Of a stretch of 64,000 bases of DNA, positions 7,327-15,619 are shown one piece after another. The notes under the pieces were generated by a model. The model saw only the letters and a list, made by a program, of their open reading frames with translations. It was not told the DNA's origin and did not search any database. The first letter of the stretch is position 1; the number at the start of each line of letters is the position of its first letter. Location of the stretch: assembly GCA_035527845.1 (NCBI GenBank), contig DATKZT010000037.1, forward strand, positions 1 through 64,000. The letters run 5' to 3'. The stretch is from JAUWKC01 sp035527845 (lineage in GTDB: Bacteria > Planctomycetota > Phycisphaerae > Sedimentisphaerales > Anaerobacaceae). Made by a program: the position numbers and the translations under genes.

Positions 7327-7652
7327 GCGAAAAGCCGTGTAAACACAGAAATTCTAAATCCTAAGCTCTAATTCCTAAACAATATCGAAATTCCAAATGC
7401 GAATTAGCCAAACGGTGGCTTGGAGCGTAGGGTGGGAAGCGTGGAGCGTGCAGCGTGGTTTGAAGGTTGTTTGTGGGTGTCGTGGGTAGTACGGTGGTCG
7501 GGGTGGGGCCATTCGTTCAAATACAACTCGTTGACACATTAACAGTGTTTGTAGTATCCCGCCGGCGCCGTACCTGTCGGCACAATCGTCGTCGTCGCCA
7601 GAGTGGGCAACAAATACGTGTTCAACAAACCGTGAGGCGCCCGCAGCACCTG
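7327..7652. other. Repeat-like, non-coding stretch
   Basis: The first part (to about 7480) is built of simple words (AAATCCTAA, AATTCC, GGAGCGTAGGG, GAGCGTGCAGCGTGG) like the low-complexity debris that accompanies STGPRT genes. Around 7555-7622 a plus-strand frame reads as a plausible protein tail (PVGTIVVVARVGNKYVFNKP then stop) but is closed by a stop just upstream, so at most it is a gene remnant. I see no complete gene. Confidence 0.45.
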
Positions 7653-8240
7653 TCACCCTGAGCCTTTTTTGGCTTTGCGCCGTTTGAAAAACGTGACCCA
7701 GAAGACACCGGCGGCAACCAAGACTGCAACACTTGCTATAGAGACAAACAAAGCAGCGGGAACCAGAAGTGTTTCAAGTACCCGTCTTCTGATTGCTAAG
7801 ACAATCCGGGGAGTCTGAGCACCCTCGGGATAATGAGCCATCAAAACATAGGTGCCCGGACGCCCTATTGTGAATCGAAAGACAGAAACACCTTCTCGTT
7901 TACCGAACTTGTATTTTGAATACGGAGGTGTCGGCGTGACCGGTATCCTCTGTAGCCCGTCAAGGGTCTGAAGCGAACACTCCAAATCTCGGGCAGCATC
8001 GCTGGCTACCGAGTAAGGCTTCCCGTTAACAACAGTCTCGTATTCGTGAAGGACTGTATAGTTACCGGCGGCTACGATTCTAACTCGGTGCGTTCCTGGA
8101 ACAGTCACCCTTTGAATCCCACTTCTTAGGCCGAGGAACATTGCGAAGAAGAAAATCAAGAACGACGCGAATACTGCAATATCAATAGCAGCGGCCAAAC
8201 CATACCACCATCTGCTTGGTCGAATCTTATGATTGTCCAT
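7653..8240 (-). CDS. Two-helix membrane protein of unknown function
   Basis: The 195-residue product has a transmembrane helix at about residues 14-38, an extracytoplasmic beta-rich domain of roughly 110 residues, and a second helix at about 158-180 ending in a Lys/Arg-rich tail. The outer domain carries VPGTHRVRIVAAGNY and GRPGTYVLMAHYPEG, which resemble strands of a carbohydrate- or lipid-binding sandwich, but I do not recognise the family. AAGGA lies 8 nt upstream of the ATG. The next gene on the same strand has the same topology and may be a distant paralogue or partner. Confidence 0.7.
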   Translation of the reverse strand: MDNHKIRPSRWWYGLAAAIDIAVFASFLIFFFAMFLGLRSGIQRVTVPGTHRVRIVAAGNYTVLHEYETVVNGKPYSVASDAARDLECSLQTLDGLQRIPVTPTPPYSKYKFGKREGVSVFRFTIGRPGTYVLMAHYPEGAQTPRIVLAIRRRVLETLLVPAALFVSIASVAVLVAAGVFWVTFFKRRKAKKGSG

Positions 8241-8366
8241 GACTGCGTCCTTCTGTAGTAATTACTATTTCCTGAGCGGCCGTCAAATTCTACTGCAAGT
8301 TCAATGCGCACATGCGAGCCGTTTCAAAGCAATGTGCCCCTTCCAGGGGCTTTCAGATTTACTACC

Positions 8367-8906
8367 TTATTTTCTCGCGCTCTTGGCGATGCGCATGCAT
8401 GCGTATGGGCCGAAGCCCAAAAGAAGGGGCACGACGAAGACCATCACCCAGCACAAGCGATTGGCTTTAGCCTTAGCGGCCAGTGCCTCCGGCCTGGCAA
8501 TCAAATATGGCCAGGGGTCAGTTTCCATATCCAAAGATGAGGTGTCAAGCCCCGTAACAGTTTCCAACTGGTCTTTAGGAACCGGATAGTGTACCTCGTG
8601 GCTTTTCTTCTGGATGGCAAACCAGCCCTTTTCAGTTCTGCCGATTATCCACGGGCCCTTTAGCGCAAACTCCAAGGTTGCTTCGGGGTGAATTATCCCG
8701 TCCCACTCGAAGTTGTCTCTTGACCGCCAGCGGATTATGGTACGTCCGGGGCCACACATTTCGTAATCATCCCCTAAATCGAACGAGGGGTCCTGGCCTT
8801 GTGCAATGATGAAGGTGAAATTAACCACAGGATTCCATATTATCAGTACCACACACAGACTCACAACGCTGCTCAATATTGGCGTGAGTAATTCTCGGCT
8901 TTTCAC
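8367..8906 (-). CDS. Two-helix membrane protein of unknown function
   Basis: I start at a GTG (8904-8906) that has GGGAG 8 nt upstream and is followed closely by a first membrane helix. An ATG at 9029 would add 41 Arg-rich residues with no SD. The 179-residue product has a helix near residues 6-30, an outer domain of about 100 residues with many aromatic residues, and a second helix near 148-170 with a basic tail. The layout parallels the gene at 7653-8240. No family is recognised. Confidence 0.65.
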   Translation of the reverse strand: MKSRELLTPILSSVVSLCVVLIIWNPVVNFTFIIAQGQDPSFDLGDDYEMCGPGRTIIRWRSRDNFEWDGIIHPEATLEFALKGPWIIGRTEKGWFAIQKKSHEVHYPVPKDQLETVTGLDTSSLDMETDPWPYLIARPEALAAKAKANRLCWVMVFVVPLLLGFGPYACMRIAKSARK

Positions 8907-9103
8907 GGTACTTGCTCCCACAATTCTACCCTGTAAAGTATGCCACCGCCGTGGAGTATATCGACTTTCCGGGCGGTAGGCAAGTCTGGATTGCCGGGGT
9001 CTGAAATTTGTTTCTTCACTCCGGCTCATTTGGCCCCGGCTGAGGATGTCGGTTCACACTTTTCCTATTGCCGTCTGAACTCCTTTTAGGCTCATAAAAA
9101 ATC

Positions 9104-9132
9104 TTGCAGGTAGTTTTCCTGTGGCATATAAT
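9104..9132 (+). promoter_or_regulatory. Promoter of the 9177 gene
   Basis: TTGCAG (9104-9109) and a perfect TATAAT (9127-9132) with 17 nt spacing. Transcription would start near 9139, which excludes any earlier start codon. Confidence 0.75.
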
Positions 9133-9176
9133 TGTCGGGTCAATACTTTTTAGATGAATTCAAAGAGGGGCAGACC

Positions 9177-9707
9177 ATGAAGGACGTAGTAGAAATCATT
9201 CGCGCTATCAATGACTGGCCTTTTACTGTCTGTGTCATTGGCGTTGTTTTTATTGTTGTTATGCGCGACCGTATTGCCGAATGGGCCTTTCGCTGGAAAT
9301 CCCCAAATAGAGAGATTGAAACCAACGTTAAGGCTAAAGATATTAGGAATTTGCCTGTTCGCAGGGTCGGAGAAGGAGTGAGTGAGGGGAAGCCTACAGC
9401 GGACCCTGAAGAAGTAGCCAAGCCACCCATTCTCAAAAAGTCGGCAAGGAAGGTCTTGGCAACACTTTGGAATGGTCAGAATCGCCATTACCCTGAAAAG
9501 GGCATTTCCGAAGGGCAATGGAGTTTCCGCATACTTCCGAACGTTTTCGAATATGGCAACTTTATGGTGGGCTTTGCTCAACTTCTTGAACTGGGTCTTG
9601 CAGGTTGGGAAGTACAGAACGGCCAGGCGGTTCTCACTAAAGAAGGTTGGGAATATGCTAAGGAGCATCCTGAGATAAGGGAGTCTGAAGACAGGTATAG
9701 GTTATGA
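9177..9707 (+). CDS. Membrane-anchored protein with winged-helix-like C-terminal domain
   Basis: The ATG at 9177 follows GAGGGG by 6 nt and lies downstream of the promoter -10 box. The 176-residue product has one membrane helix (about residues 15-32), a polar linker, then a domain of about 85 residues (KKSARKVLATLWNGQ through LTKEGWEYAKEHPE) that looks like a winged helix-turn-helix with a C-terminal wing. It may be a membrane-tethered sensor or adaptor, but a ligand or DNA target cannot be inferred. It stands alone between minus-strand genes. Confidence 0.7.
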   Translation: MKDVVEIIRAINDWPFTVCVIGVVFIVVMRDRIAEWAFRWKSPNREIETNVKAKDIRNLPVRRVGEGVSEGKPTADPEEVAKPPILKKSARKVLATLWNGQNRHYPEKGISEGQWSFRILPNVFEYGNFMVGFAQLLELGLAGWEVQNGQAVLTKEGWEYAKEHPEIRESEDRYRL

Positions 9708-9921
9708 CATCACATCCTACAGGCTTTCAATCTTCTCCGTGCGTCCTCACAGCTTCGCAAACTACGCGGTAGCCCCTGTTGAAATTGCCAATTGTACGGT
9801 CTACGAGTCAGATTAAGGGGGCTGCGAATAAAAACGGATATTTATACAACGCAGTACGTACAAGACTGTTTACCTGCAACCGCCGACCACAGGTGTAGTC
9901 CTCAGTTCTGTCTCCATATAC

Positions 9922-10440
9922 CTATTTGTTTTCGACAGCGAATGTTCCGTCTTCCTGTATGTGTATGGTCATGCGGTCTTTGTAGTTATCGCATTTAGTA
10001 ACGCCAATGTGCCCCGAACCATCTTCAAACCCATAAATCAGCTGGGTTGTGCCGGAGAACGTAAGTCCGACAAATCTGAAGGCCACGCGATGGCGGGGTG
10101 CAATAGGGCCAGTGGTAAAAGCCGACCCGTATCCAAGAGCCACAACGGTAACATCCTTAATAGTATAGTCTGTATCGTTGGCAATGACGATATGGTTCAT
10201 GCCCAAGCGATGTAAAGCCAACACAGAAGCACATATTACCACAGCACAAATGATAAGCAGCAATAAACGATGTTTCTTGACTTTTAGAAATATCGGTACA
10301 CTGGCTGCGATGAAGATAAGCATCCCCGCAGCTGAATAAGGCCATCCTGTAGTTGCCTGAAAAGCAAACGCAGTATATGCTACAAAAAGAATTAGCAGAA
10401 TGACCGCTACAGCCTTTATATAAGGTCTCGTCAGTATCAT
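9922..10440 (-). CDS. Membrane protein of unknown function
   Basis: The ATG at 10440 has GGGGA seven bases upstream and starts MILTRPYIKAV; longer in-frame starts lack an SD. The 172-residue product has three hydrophobic helices in its first 85 residues and a soluble beta-rich domain of about 85 residues (HIVIANDTDYTIKDVTVVALGYGS and on), probably outside the cell. Nothing identifies a function. Base composition is lower in GC than the operons further right, like the other small membrane genes in 7.6-10.5 kb. Confidence 0.7.
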   Translation of the reverse strand: MILTRPYIKAVAVILLILFVAYTAFAFQATTGWPYSAAGMLIFIAASVPIFLKVKKHRLLLLIICAVVICASVLALHRLGMNHIVIANDTDYTIKDVTVVALGYGSAFTTGPIAPRHRVAFRFVGLTFSGTTQLIYGFEDGSGHIGVTKCDNYKDRMTIHIQEDGTFAVENK

Positions 10441-10604
10441 TATGTTCCCCATCAAAACACACCATACAATCACACAGAAGTGGACTCTCACACTAACAGA
10501 GGATTATACCCCCCCTACGGTGCCTGACAAGCCGCCTGTCTTAGCCTGCAATTGGAAAAGTCTGAGCACCGCCTATGTTTTTTGATGGATTCGTCCGCGT
10601 TGGT

Positions 10605-10651
10605 CCCCCCTTCGCTAGAGCTACGGAGGGCAAGCAGGATGACAAGGGGGG
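10605..10651. mobile_element. 47-bp MITE-like dispersed repeat with 8-bp terminal inverted repeats
   Basis: CCCCCCTT (10605-10612) and AAGGGGGG (10644-10651) are exact inverted ends around TCGCTAGAGCTACGGAGGGC and AAGCAGGATGACA. It abuts the next element without spacer. It belongs to the ATGACA-ended group of repeats seen at four other places in this window. Confidence 0.6.
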
Positions 10652-10712
10652 CCCCGGTTAGAAATGGCAGCCATGCCCTGAGCGGCCAAAGGGCGGCTTA
10701 TTTCTAACGGGG
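10652..10712. mobile_element. 61-bp MITE-like repeat with 13-bp terminal inverted repeats
   Basis: CCCCGGTTAGAAAT (10652-10665) and ATTTCTAACGGGG (10700-10712) are inverted copies differing by one extra G; the interior (GGCAGCC / GGGCGGCT) can also pair, giving a long hairpin. It ends 9 bp before the stop of the minus-strand gene at 10721 and could act as its terminator. Confidence 0.65.
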
Positions 10713-10720
10713 TGAAGTGG

Positions 10721-11095
10721 TCAGTCTTTATTGAGTTGTTTTATGATTTTCATTATCTCTGTGAGGCGCCATTCGAGCGAGGAGAGAATCCAGAACTCGA
10801 AGTGGTTGACGCGCATCTGGCAGTGAATGAGGTAGATGATTTTTACCGAGAGTGTGATGGTGGCCAGTTCGATCATCAGCAGGCGGATCTTATCGGTGGT
10901 GAAGATTGAAATCATTACGGAAGCGACGATGATGATTATAAAGATGGCGTTGATGAGCTTGGTGCGGAATTTTGGTACGCCGCCGATTTTGCCGATGATG
11001 GCCCTGACTCGCTCTTTTTCCTTCTGGAACTGTTCAAGCTCGTTCTGGAGGTCCCTAAGCTCATCTTTGAGGTTTTCCTTTTCTTCTGCCATCAT
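10721..11095 (-). CDS. Coiled-coil membrane protein of unknown function
   Basis: The start is one of two adjacent ATGs after GGAGGACAA. The 124-residue product opens with a highly charged coiled coil (ENLKDELRDLQNELEQFQKE, about residues 5-35) followed by two membrane helices (about 48-66 and 76-94) and a basic C-terminus. It could oligomerise through the coiled coil in the cytoplasm. I do not recognise a family. Confidence 0.7.
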   Translation of the reverse strand: MMAEEKENLKDELRDLQNELEQFQKEKERVRAIIGKIGGVPKFRTKLINAIFIIIIVASVMISIFTTDKIRLLMIELATITLSVKIIYLIHCQMRVNHFEFWILSSLEWRLTEIMKIIKQLNKD

Positions 11096-11231
11096 TTGTC
11101 CTCCGAAAAGACAGAGGTAAAACGGATTTTGTGCGCTGTGCGGTGATAAGGATAGCGTCGGCAACGGGGTCTTTCAAGAAGTATATGGTCGATTGTTTTC
11201 TGGGAGCGGCGAGGGTTTTTGCGGAGATGGA

Positions 11232-11259
11232 TTGACATGGTTGTAATTTCGGTTATATT
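11232..11259 (+). promoter_or_regulatory. Promoter of the DUF3568 lipoprotein gene
   Basis: TTGACA (11232-11237) and TATATT (11254-11259) with 16 nt spacing; transcription near 11266, 44 nt before the start codon. Confidence 0.7.
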
Positions 11260-11309
11260 TCGGTGGTTTGTAAGGGATTGAAGTCCTGCTGCGATTAAGG
11301 AGAAGTGCA

Positions 11310-11696
11310 ATGCAAAGGAACAAGGTTGTTTTGGTGGTTCTGCTGGTATTGGCGGCGGCGCTTGTTCAGGGCTGCATGCTGGCGGTGGTTGGCGCCGGGG
11401 CGGCGGGCACGGTGGCGTACATAAGGGGCGACCTGGAGGCGGTGGAGTCGAAGAATCTCGATGCTGTTTATGCGGCGACGAAGAAGGCGGTTGACGAATT
11501 GGGGTACAAGGTGACTAAGGATGCGAAGGATGCGTTAGAGGCTGAGATTGTTGCGCGTGACGCGGGGGACAATAAGGTTACGATAATTCTGAAGAAGACG
11601 GCAGCGGACGCGACGAAGGTTTCGATTCGGGTGGGGACGTTCGGGGATGAGACGAAGTCGCAGCTTATTTACGGCAAGATACGCGATAATCTTTGA
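11310..11696 (+). CDS. DUF3568-type lipoprotein
   Basis: The 128-residue product has a lipoprotein signal with lipobox VQGC at about residue 22, then a Gly/Ala-rich stretch (AVVGAGAAGTVAYIRG) and an alpha-beta domain with KAVDELGYKVTKDAKDALE and KVSIRVGTFGDE. This is the pattern of DUF3568 proteins, small periplasmic lipoproteins of unknown role. AAGGAG lies 8 nt before the ATG and a good promoter precedes it. It is monocistronic. Confidence 0.85.
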   Translation: MQRNKVVLVVLLVLAAALVQGCMLAVVGAGAAGTVAYIRGDLEAVESKNLDAVYAATKKAVDELGYKVTKDAKDALEAEIVARDAGDNKVTIILKKTAADATKVSIRVGTFGDETKSQLIYGKIRDNL

Positions 11697-11759
11697 GGGG
11701 GCGTTTGCGGCGGGGGAGAGCCGTGCGGAGAACTTGCGGCAGGGTTGATTGATGGACCT

Positions 11760-12989
11760 CTATTGTTTCTTTGGGGGGATGTCGAGTGTCCTCTTGCATC
11801 TGGGGCAGGCGACTTTGGGCGCCTTGAAGTTGGGGGGTATTTTGAGCTTCAGGCCGCAGGCGCAGGTCAGGAATACGAATTGATTGACGCGTCGCATGAT
11901 GTCGCCGACCTGGCGCATTTGTTTTTCGCGCGTGATTTGTTTTTTTGTGTCATCGGCGGCCTGGCGGAGGGCGATATCCTCTTTGGTCAAGGCGGCGAGG
12001 GGGACGACGGTTGGGGAGTGGGTCACTTTCGTAAAGGCGTCGGAATAGGCTTCGAAGGAGGCGCCCTGGGCCATATTGCGCAGGATTCTTATTCGCTCGG
12101 AGATGGGGGGGTGCGTGCTGGTGAGGTCGGAGATTTTCATACCCTTTTTCTTGAAGGGATTAACGATGTACATTGGTGCGGTGACTTTGTTTGCGGCGGT
12201 TAATTGTGGCGCCGGGTCGCCGGCGATTTTTTCGAGCGCGCCGGCGAGTCCTTCGGGATAGCGGGTGAGCCTGGCAGCGCCGGCGTCGGCGAGGTACTCT
12301 CGTTTTCTTGAGAGTGCGAAGTAGAGCAGGTAGGCCAGGATTGGTGCGAGTATTGCGGCGACGATGGCGATGACGAGCATGATGAGCTGTGCCTGCCCGC
12401 CGCCGCCGGAGCCGGAGGAGTACCTTCTTCGTGAACCCATGGAGCTGTAGAACATGCTTCTGAGGAAGACCTGTGAGAGCAGTACGATGGAGCCGAGCAT
12501 GATTCCTGCGAGTGTGACGAAGAGGATGTCACGGTGCAGGATGTGGCTTATTTCGTGCGCGACGACGCCCTGAAGCTCGTCGCGGTTTAGTTTTGCGAGC
12601 AGGCCTGCGGTGACGGCGACGGAGGCGGTTTCGGGTTTTCGGCCTGTTGCGAAGGCGTTGGGTGCGGGGTCATTGATGATGTATATTTTCGGCATGGCGG
12701 GGAGTCCGGCGGCGATTTTCATTTCTTCGACGATGTTGAAGAGCTGTGGGTGGACGTCATGGGTGACGGGTGTGGCGTGGCTTGCGGCGAGGAGGATTTG
12801 GTCTCCTGATGAGAAGCTTACCATTGTTAGAATGAGCCAGAGTGCGGTTGCGATGATGAGGCCGATGAAGGCGCCCCGGCCTCCGAAGAATGCCATACCG
12901 ATGATGTAGCCGAGCAGCATGAGGCAGAGGGCCATCATGAGCAGCAGGAGGATCGACTTTCTTTTGTTTATTCTGATTAATTCCCACAT
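11760..12989 (-). CDS. HtpX-like M48 membrane metalloprotease with C-terminal zinc ribbon
   Basis: Two N-terminal membrane helices precede the catalytic site HEISH (about residues 145-149), which binds zinc through the two His; the third ligand is the Glu of REYLADAGA further on. Two more helices lie between them, as in HtpX-type proteases that degrade damaged membrane proteins. After the M48 domain the chain continues to a CACGLKLKI and CPRC pair (about residues 373-402), a zinc-ribbon-like tail that standard HtpX lacks. I start at ATG 12989 because MWELIRINKRK leads into the first helix. The gene is last in the zf-TFIIB/mini-TM/lemA set. Confidence 0.9.
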   Translation of the reverse strand: MWELIRINKRKSILLLLMMALCLMLLGYIIGMAFFGGRGAFIGLIIATALWLILTMVSFSSGDQILLAASHATPVTHDVHPQLFNIVEEMKIAAGLPAMPKIYIINDPAPNAFATGRKPETASVAVTAGLLAKLNRDELQGVVAHEISHILHRDILFVTLAGIMLGSIVLLSQVFLRSMFYSSMGSRRRYSSGSGGGGQAQLIMLVIAIVAAILAPILAYLLYFALSRKREYLADAGAARLTRYPEGLAGALEKIAGDPAPQLTAANKVTAPMYIVNPFKKKGMKISDLTSTHPPISERIRILRNMAQGASFEAYSDAFTKVTHSPTVVPLAALTKEDIALRQAADDTKKQITREKQMRQVGDIMRRVNQFVFLTCACGLKLKIPPNFKAPKVACPRCKRTLDIPPKKQ

Positions 12990-13061
12990 GTACGTCGCCC
13001 GTGTTTGCCAGCAGCCCATGGCTCGAGGTCTGCGTGTCGGTGCGGTATAAGCATTTGGGAG

Positions 13062-13634
13062 CTACGTAAAGCTGACTTTGGGGACCTCTCTTTCGGCGGC
13101 CACTTCGATCTCGAAGAAATCTCTCTTGTTGAAGCTGAACATGGAAGCCACGATGTTGGATGGGAACATCTGGATCTTGTTGTTAAAGAAGAGGACCTGG
13201 TCGTTGTAGCTCTGGCGTGCGAAGGATATTTTGTTTTCGGTGCTTGTGAGCTCTTCCTGGAGGGCGAGGAAGTTCTGGTTGGCTTTGAGGTCGGGGTAGT
13301 TTTCGACGACGAGCATGAACTTGCTGAGGGCTTCGCCGAGGGCGCCTTCGGCCTTTGAGGCCTCGGAGACGTTTTTGGCGCCCATGGCCTGGCTTCTGGC
13401 TTTGGTGATTTCCTCGAAGGTTCCTCTTTCATGCTTCATGTAGCCTTTTGCGGTCTCGACGAGATTTGGAATGAGGTCGTGACGGCGCTTTAGCTGCACG
13501 TCAATCTGTGACCAGGCGTTGTCGACCTGATTTCGGAGTCGAATCAGTGCGTTGTAGACGCCGACTACGAAAAGGATAATCAGCAGTGGCAGACCGATTA
13601 CGATGAGCAAAACGACAAGAACGAGCGCAGACAT
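13062..13634 (-). CDS. lemA: LemA family protein
   Basis: The 190-residue product has one N-terminal membrane helix (residues 3-25) followed by the conserved YNALIRLRNQVDNAWSQIDV and QLKRRHDLIPNLVET segments and a long helical bundle, ending with the F-N-KRDFFE region common to LemA. LemA proteins are membrane-anchored helical bundles of poorly known role and are often paired with M48 proteases, as here. AAGGAG lies 8 nt before the ATG. Confidence 0.95.
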   Translation of the reverse strand: MSALVLVVLLIVIGLPLLIILFVVGVYNALIRLRNQVDNAWSQIDVQLKRRHDLIPNLVETAKGYMKHERGTFEEITKARSQAMGAKNVSEASKAEGALGEALSKFMLVVENYPDLKANQNFLALQEELTSTENKISFARQSYNDQVLFFNNKIQMFPSNIVASMFSFNKRDFFEIEVAAEREVPKVSFT

Positions 13635-13699
13635 TAAGTTTGCTCCTTACACAAAGGGATTGGGATGGTTTCTTCTCATTTGATGAATTCTTTGCGGTT

Positions 13700-13783
13700 C
13701 TATTGTGAGCGTTTTTTCAGCACAAAAGCTATGATACCGACAACGACCGCAATGACGATGAATATTACGCTCCATTTCCCCAT
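13700..13783 (-). CDS. 27-residue single-helix membrane peptide
   Basis: An ATG with TAGGAG seven bases upstream opens a 27-codon frame, MGKWSVIFIVIAVVVGIIAF followed by VLKKRSQ and TAG. It is almost entirely one membrane helix with a positive C-terminal tail, so it should insert with a predictable orientation. It lies between the zf-TFIIB and lemA genes on the same strand, 25 nt after the former and 65 nt before the latter. It is too short for routine gene calling. A role as a small regulator of the neighbouring protease or LemA is inference from position. Confidence 0.7.
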   Translation of the reverse strand: MGKWSVIFIVIAVVVGIIAFVLKKRSQ

Positions 13784-13808
13784 ATTCTTTCTCCTAACCT
13801 AATTCGAA

Positions 13809-14216
13809 TCAAATTGCATTCTCACCTGTTTCAGGGCCGAAGATGTCGGCCAATAGCGTCTGGATTTTGCTTTCTTTGTCCAGCTGGGCCTTGGTAAATA
13901 TATCCTGAAGCTCTCCTTTGTCAAACCATAAACCGTCGCCTCCGGCGCATTTGTCGAGGAGCAGCGGCGGAGCGGAGTCGCCGACGGTGATTTTTTTCAT
14001 TTTTTTCAGGCAGATGGGACATTTTCTGGGCTTTTCGGGGCACTTGGCATCGACTTTGAAGGAATCGAGCAGCTGTTTTGCTTGTTGGGGGTCGTCGAGG
14101 AGCATTTCGAGCTCTCCGGCGTCGAGCCAGATTCCGCCGCAGTCGGTGCAGTAGTCGATCTCGACATCGGCGAGCTCGAGGGTGATCATCGCGTTTTCAC
14201 ACACAGGACAATCCAT
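13809..14216 (-). CDS. zf-TFIIB domain protein (two zinc ribbons)
   Basis: The 135-residue product has an N-terminal zinc ribbon CPVC with YCTDCGGIWLDAGELEML (residues 3-40), the signature of zf-TFIIB proteins. A second half-site CPICLKKM and LDKCAGGDGLWFDKGEL (about 66-105) repeats the same design, with one Cys replaced by the AGGDG variation. It is the first gene after the promoter at 14251-14279 and leads the set with the micro-peptide, lemA and the protease. The function is unknown; family members are often adjacent to membrane quality-control genes. Confidence 0.9.
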   Translation of the reverse strand: MDCPVCENAMITLELADVEIDYCTDCGGIWLDAGELEMLLDDPQQAKQLLDSFKVDAKCPEKPRKCPICLKKMKKITVGDSAPPLLLDKCAGGDGLWFDKGELQDIFTKAQLDKESKIQTLLADIFGPETGENAI

Positions 14217-14250
14217 AGAATGCTCCAGCCAGGATTATTTTTGTGGTTGT

Positions 14251-14279
14251 ATCTTACATTTGTTTGATGTTCAGGTCAA
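14251..14279 (-). promoter_or_regulatory. Promoter of the zf-TFIIB/lemA/protease set
   Basis: On the minus strand TTGACC (14274-14279) and TAAGAT (14251-14256) are exactly 17 nt apart, with transcription starting near 14244, 28 nt before the first gene. Confidence 0.7.
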
Positions 14280-14548
14280 GGGCGGGGGCTGGTGAACAGC
14301 ATCATTTTTTAATTTGCGTTTATCGGACGTCCGAATCGGGTGATAAGTGGTGTTTGCAGCCTTGGGCATCCTGGAGTGATGTACCTGTTTGGGGGCGGCA
14401 GGGATTTTCATGTCAAGAGGTGTAATAAGGATATGGGTGCAAGATTTGCCGGCTGGTGGGCCGATAGATGGGAAAAGGGTGTACTTCATGTTTGTAGGTA
14501 GGAGTGCAGATTGTGCGGATTCTGTGGCCGTCCAAGCGGTATGAAAGA

Positions 14549-14576
14549 ATGGATTCCCGCTTTCGGAGGAATGACA
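14549..14576. repeat. Dispersed repeat, GGATTCCCGCTTTC ... ATGACA type
   Basis: GAATGGATTCCCGC, TTTCGGAGGA and ATGACA match the common bacterial repeat that reads CHSRESGNP on the opposite strand. The 14217-14795 gap holds this repeat and the minus-strand promoter; the remainder is GC-rich sequence without a credible gene. Confidence 0.65.
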
Positions 14577-14795
14577 AACAGGCAGCGGAGACCATTCGGC
14601 AAGAAATCCACCTGCAAACGTGAATCGCACCCATGGGAAAAGAGGTAAGATAATTGTGCTTGACGGGGATTTGGGCAGCGGATAGCGTATAGGGCAGACC
14701 GAAGCCGGATTTAAGATGGCCGAGACGAGAAGGCTGACGGCCCGGGCCGATTGGTGGTCGGCGTATTTTGGTTACGGGATTGAAGGGGCTGGAGA

Positions 14796-15575
14796 ATGAT
14801 AGTTGACTGCCACACACACATAAATTGTGCTGCCGGTGACGCCGAAGTATCGGAGCACCTGGCGGCGGCGGAGACGGTGGATGCGTGCGTAGTGTTGGCG
14901 GAGGCATGTGAATCGAGCGAAGATTCGAACGCGAGGGTCTCGGAATATGTCGGCAAGCATAAAGACAAGATGGTAGGTTTTGCGTTCGTGGAGCCGACCC
15001 GAGACAAGCTTGGGGTCAAGAATCTGACAGCCATGACCGAGAAGCTGGGCCTCAAGGGTGCGGTTTTGTATTGTTCGAGTTGTGGTTTCCATCCGGCGCA
15101 CAGCCGGGCGATGCGTTTTTATGAGTGGGCTGAGGAGCAAGGGGTGCCGGTTTTCTTTCATAATGGTGGGCCGCTGGGTGCGGAGGCGGTGCTGGATTAT
15201 GCGCAGCCTTTCCTGCTGGACGAGGTGGCGAGGCAGTTTCCCGGGTTGAGGATGGTGATTGGCAATATGGGGTTTCCCTTCATTGAGCAGACTCTGTGCA
15301 TGGCGGCCAAGCACAAGCATGTATACGGGGACCTGACGATACGGCCGACGCATGTGTGGGAGGTTTACAACATTGTGGTCTCGGCGCACGAGTATGGCGT
15401 GATGGACAAGCTGTTGTTTGGCAGCGGTTTTCCGCTCGGCAAGGCGGGGGAGTGTATAGAGACTCTGCTTGGTTTCAACAAGCTTCTGGCGGACACGAAT
15501 CTGCCGACGGTTCCGCGGGATCGCATACGGAGCATTGTGGAACGAGAGACGCTGAAGGTACTTGGGATAAGCTGA
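14796..15575 (+). CDS. Amidohydrolase_2-like TIM-barrel protein, metal site incomplete
   Basis: The 259-residue product begins with the metal-binding DCHTHI motif (residues 4-9) and has a later FHNGGP segment, as in amidohydrolase-2 proteins (decarboxylase and lactonase relatives). Two other usual positions are altered: the HxG motif reads IGNMGFPF with Asn in place of His, and the FGSD motif reads FGSGFP with Gly in place of the metal-ligand Asp. It may therefore be a non-catalytic member or use another metal arrangement. AAGGGG lies 7 nt before the ATG. The sodium symporter gene follows 44 nt later and may share the transcript. Confidence 0.8.
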   Translation: MIVDCHTHINCAAGDAEVSEHLAAAETVDACVVLAEACESSEDSNARVSEYVGKHKDKMVGFAFVEPTRDKLGVKNLTAMTEKLGLKGAVLYCSSCGFHPAHSRAMRFYEWAEEQGVPVFFHNGGPLGAEAVLDYAQPFLLDEVARQFPGLRMVIGNMGFPFIEQTLCMAAKHKHVYGDLTIRPTHVWEVYNIVVSAHEYGVMDKLLFGSGFPLGKAGECIETLLGFNKLLADTNLPTVPRDRIRSIVERETLKVLGIS

Positions 15576-15619
15576 TGGGGTGGGCGCGTCGCGTCGTTTA
15601 GCATGGAGGTGGACGGCCA

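Noticed and set aside
7467..7661. A 64-codon plus-strand gene
   Set aside because: No SD, Arg-rich composition, and the better protein-like tail in the same DNA lies in a different frame that is closed by a stop upstream.
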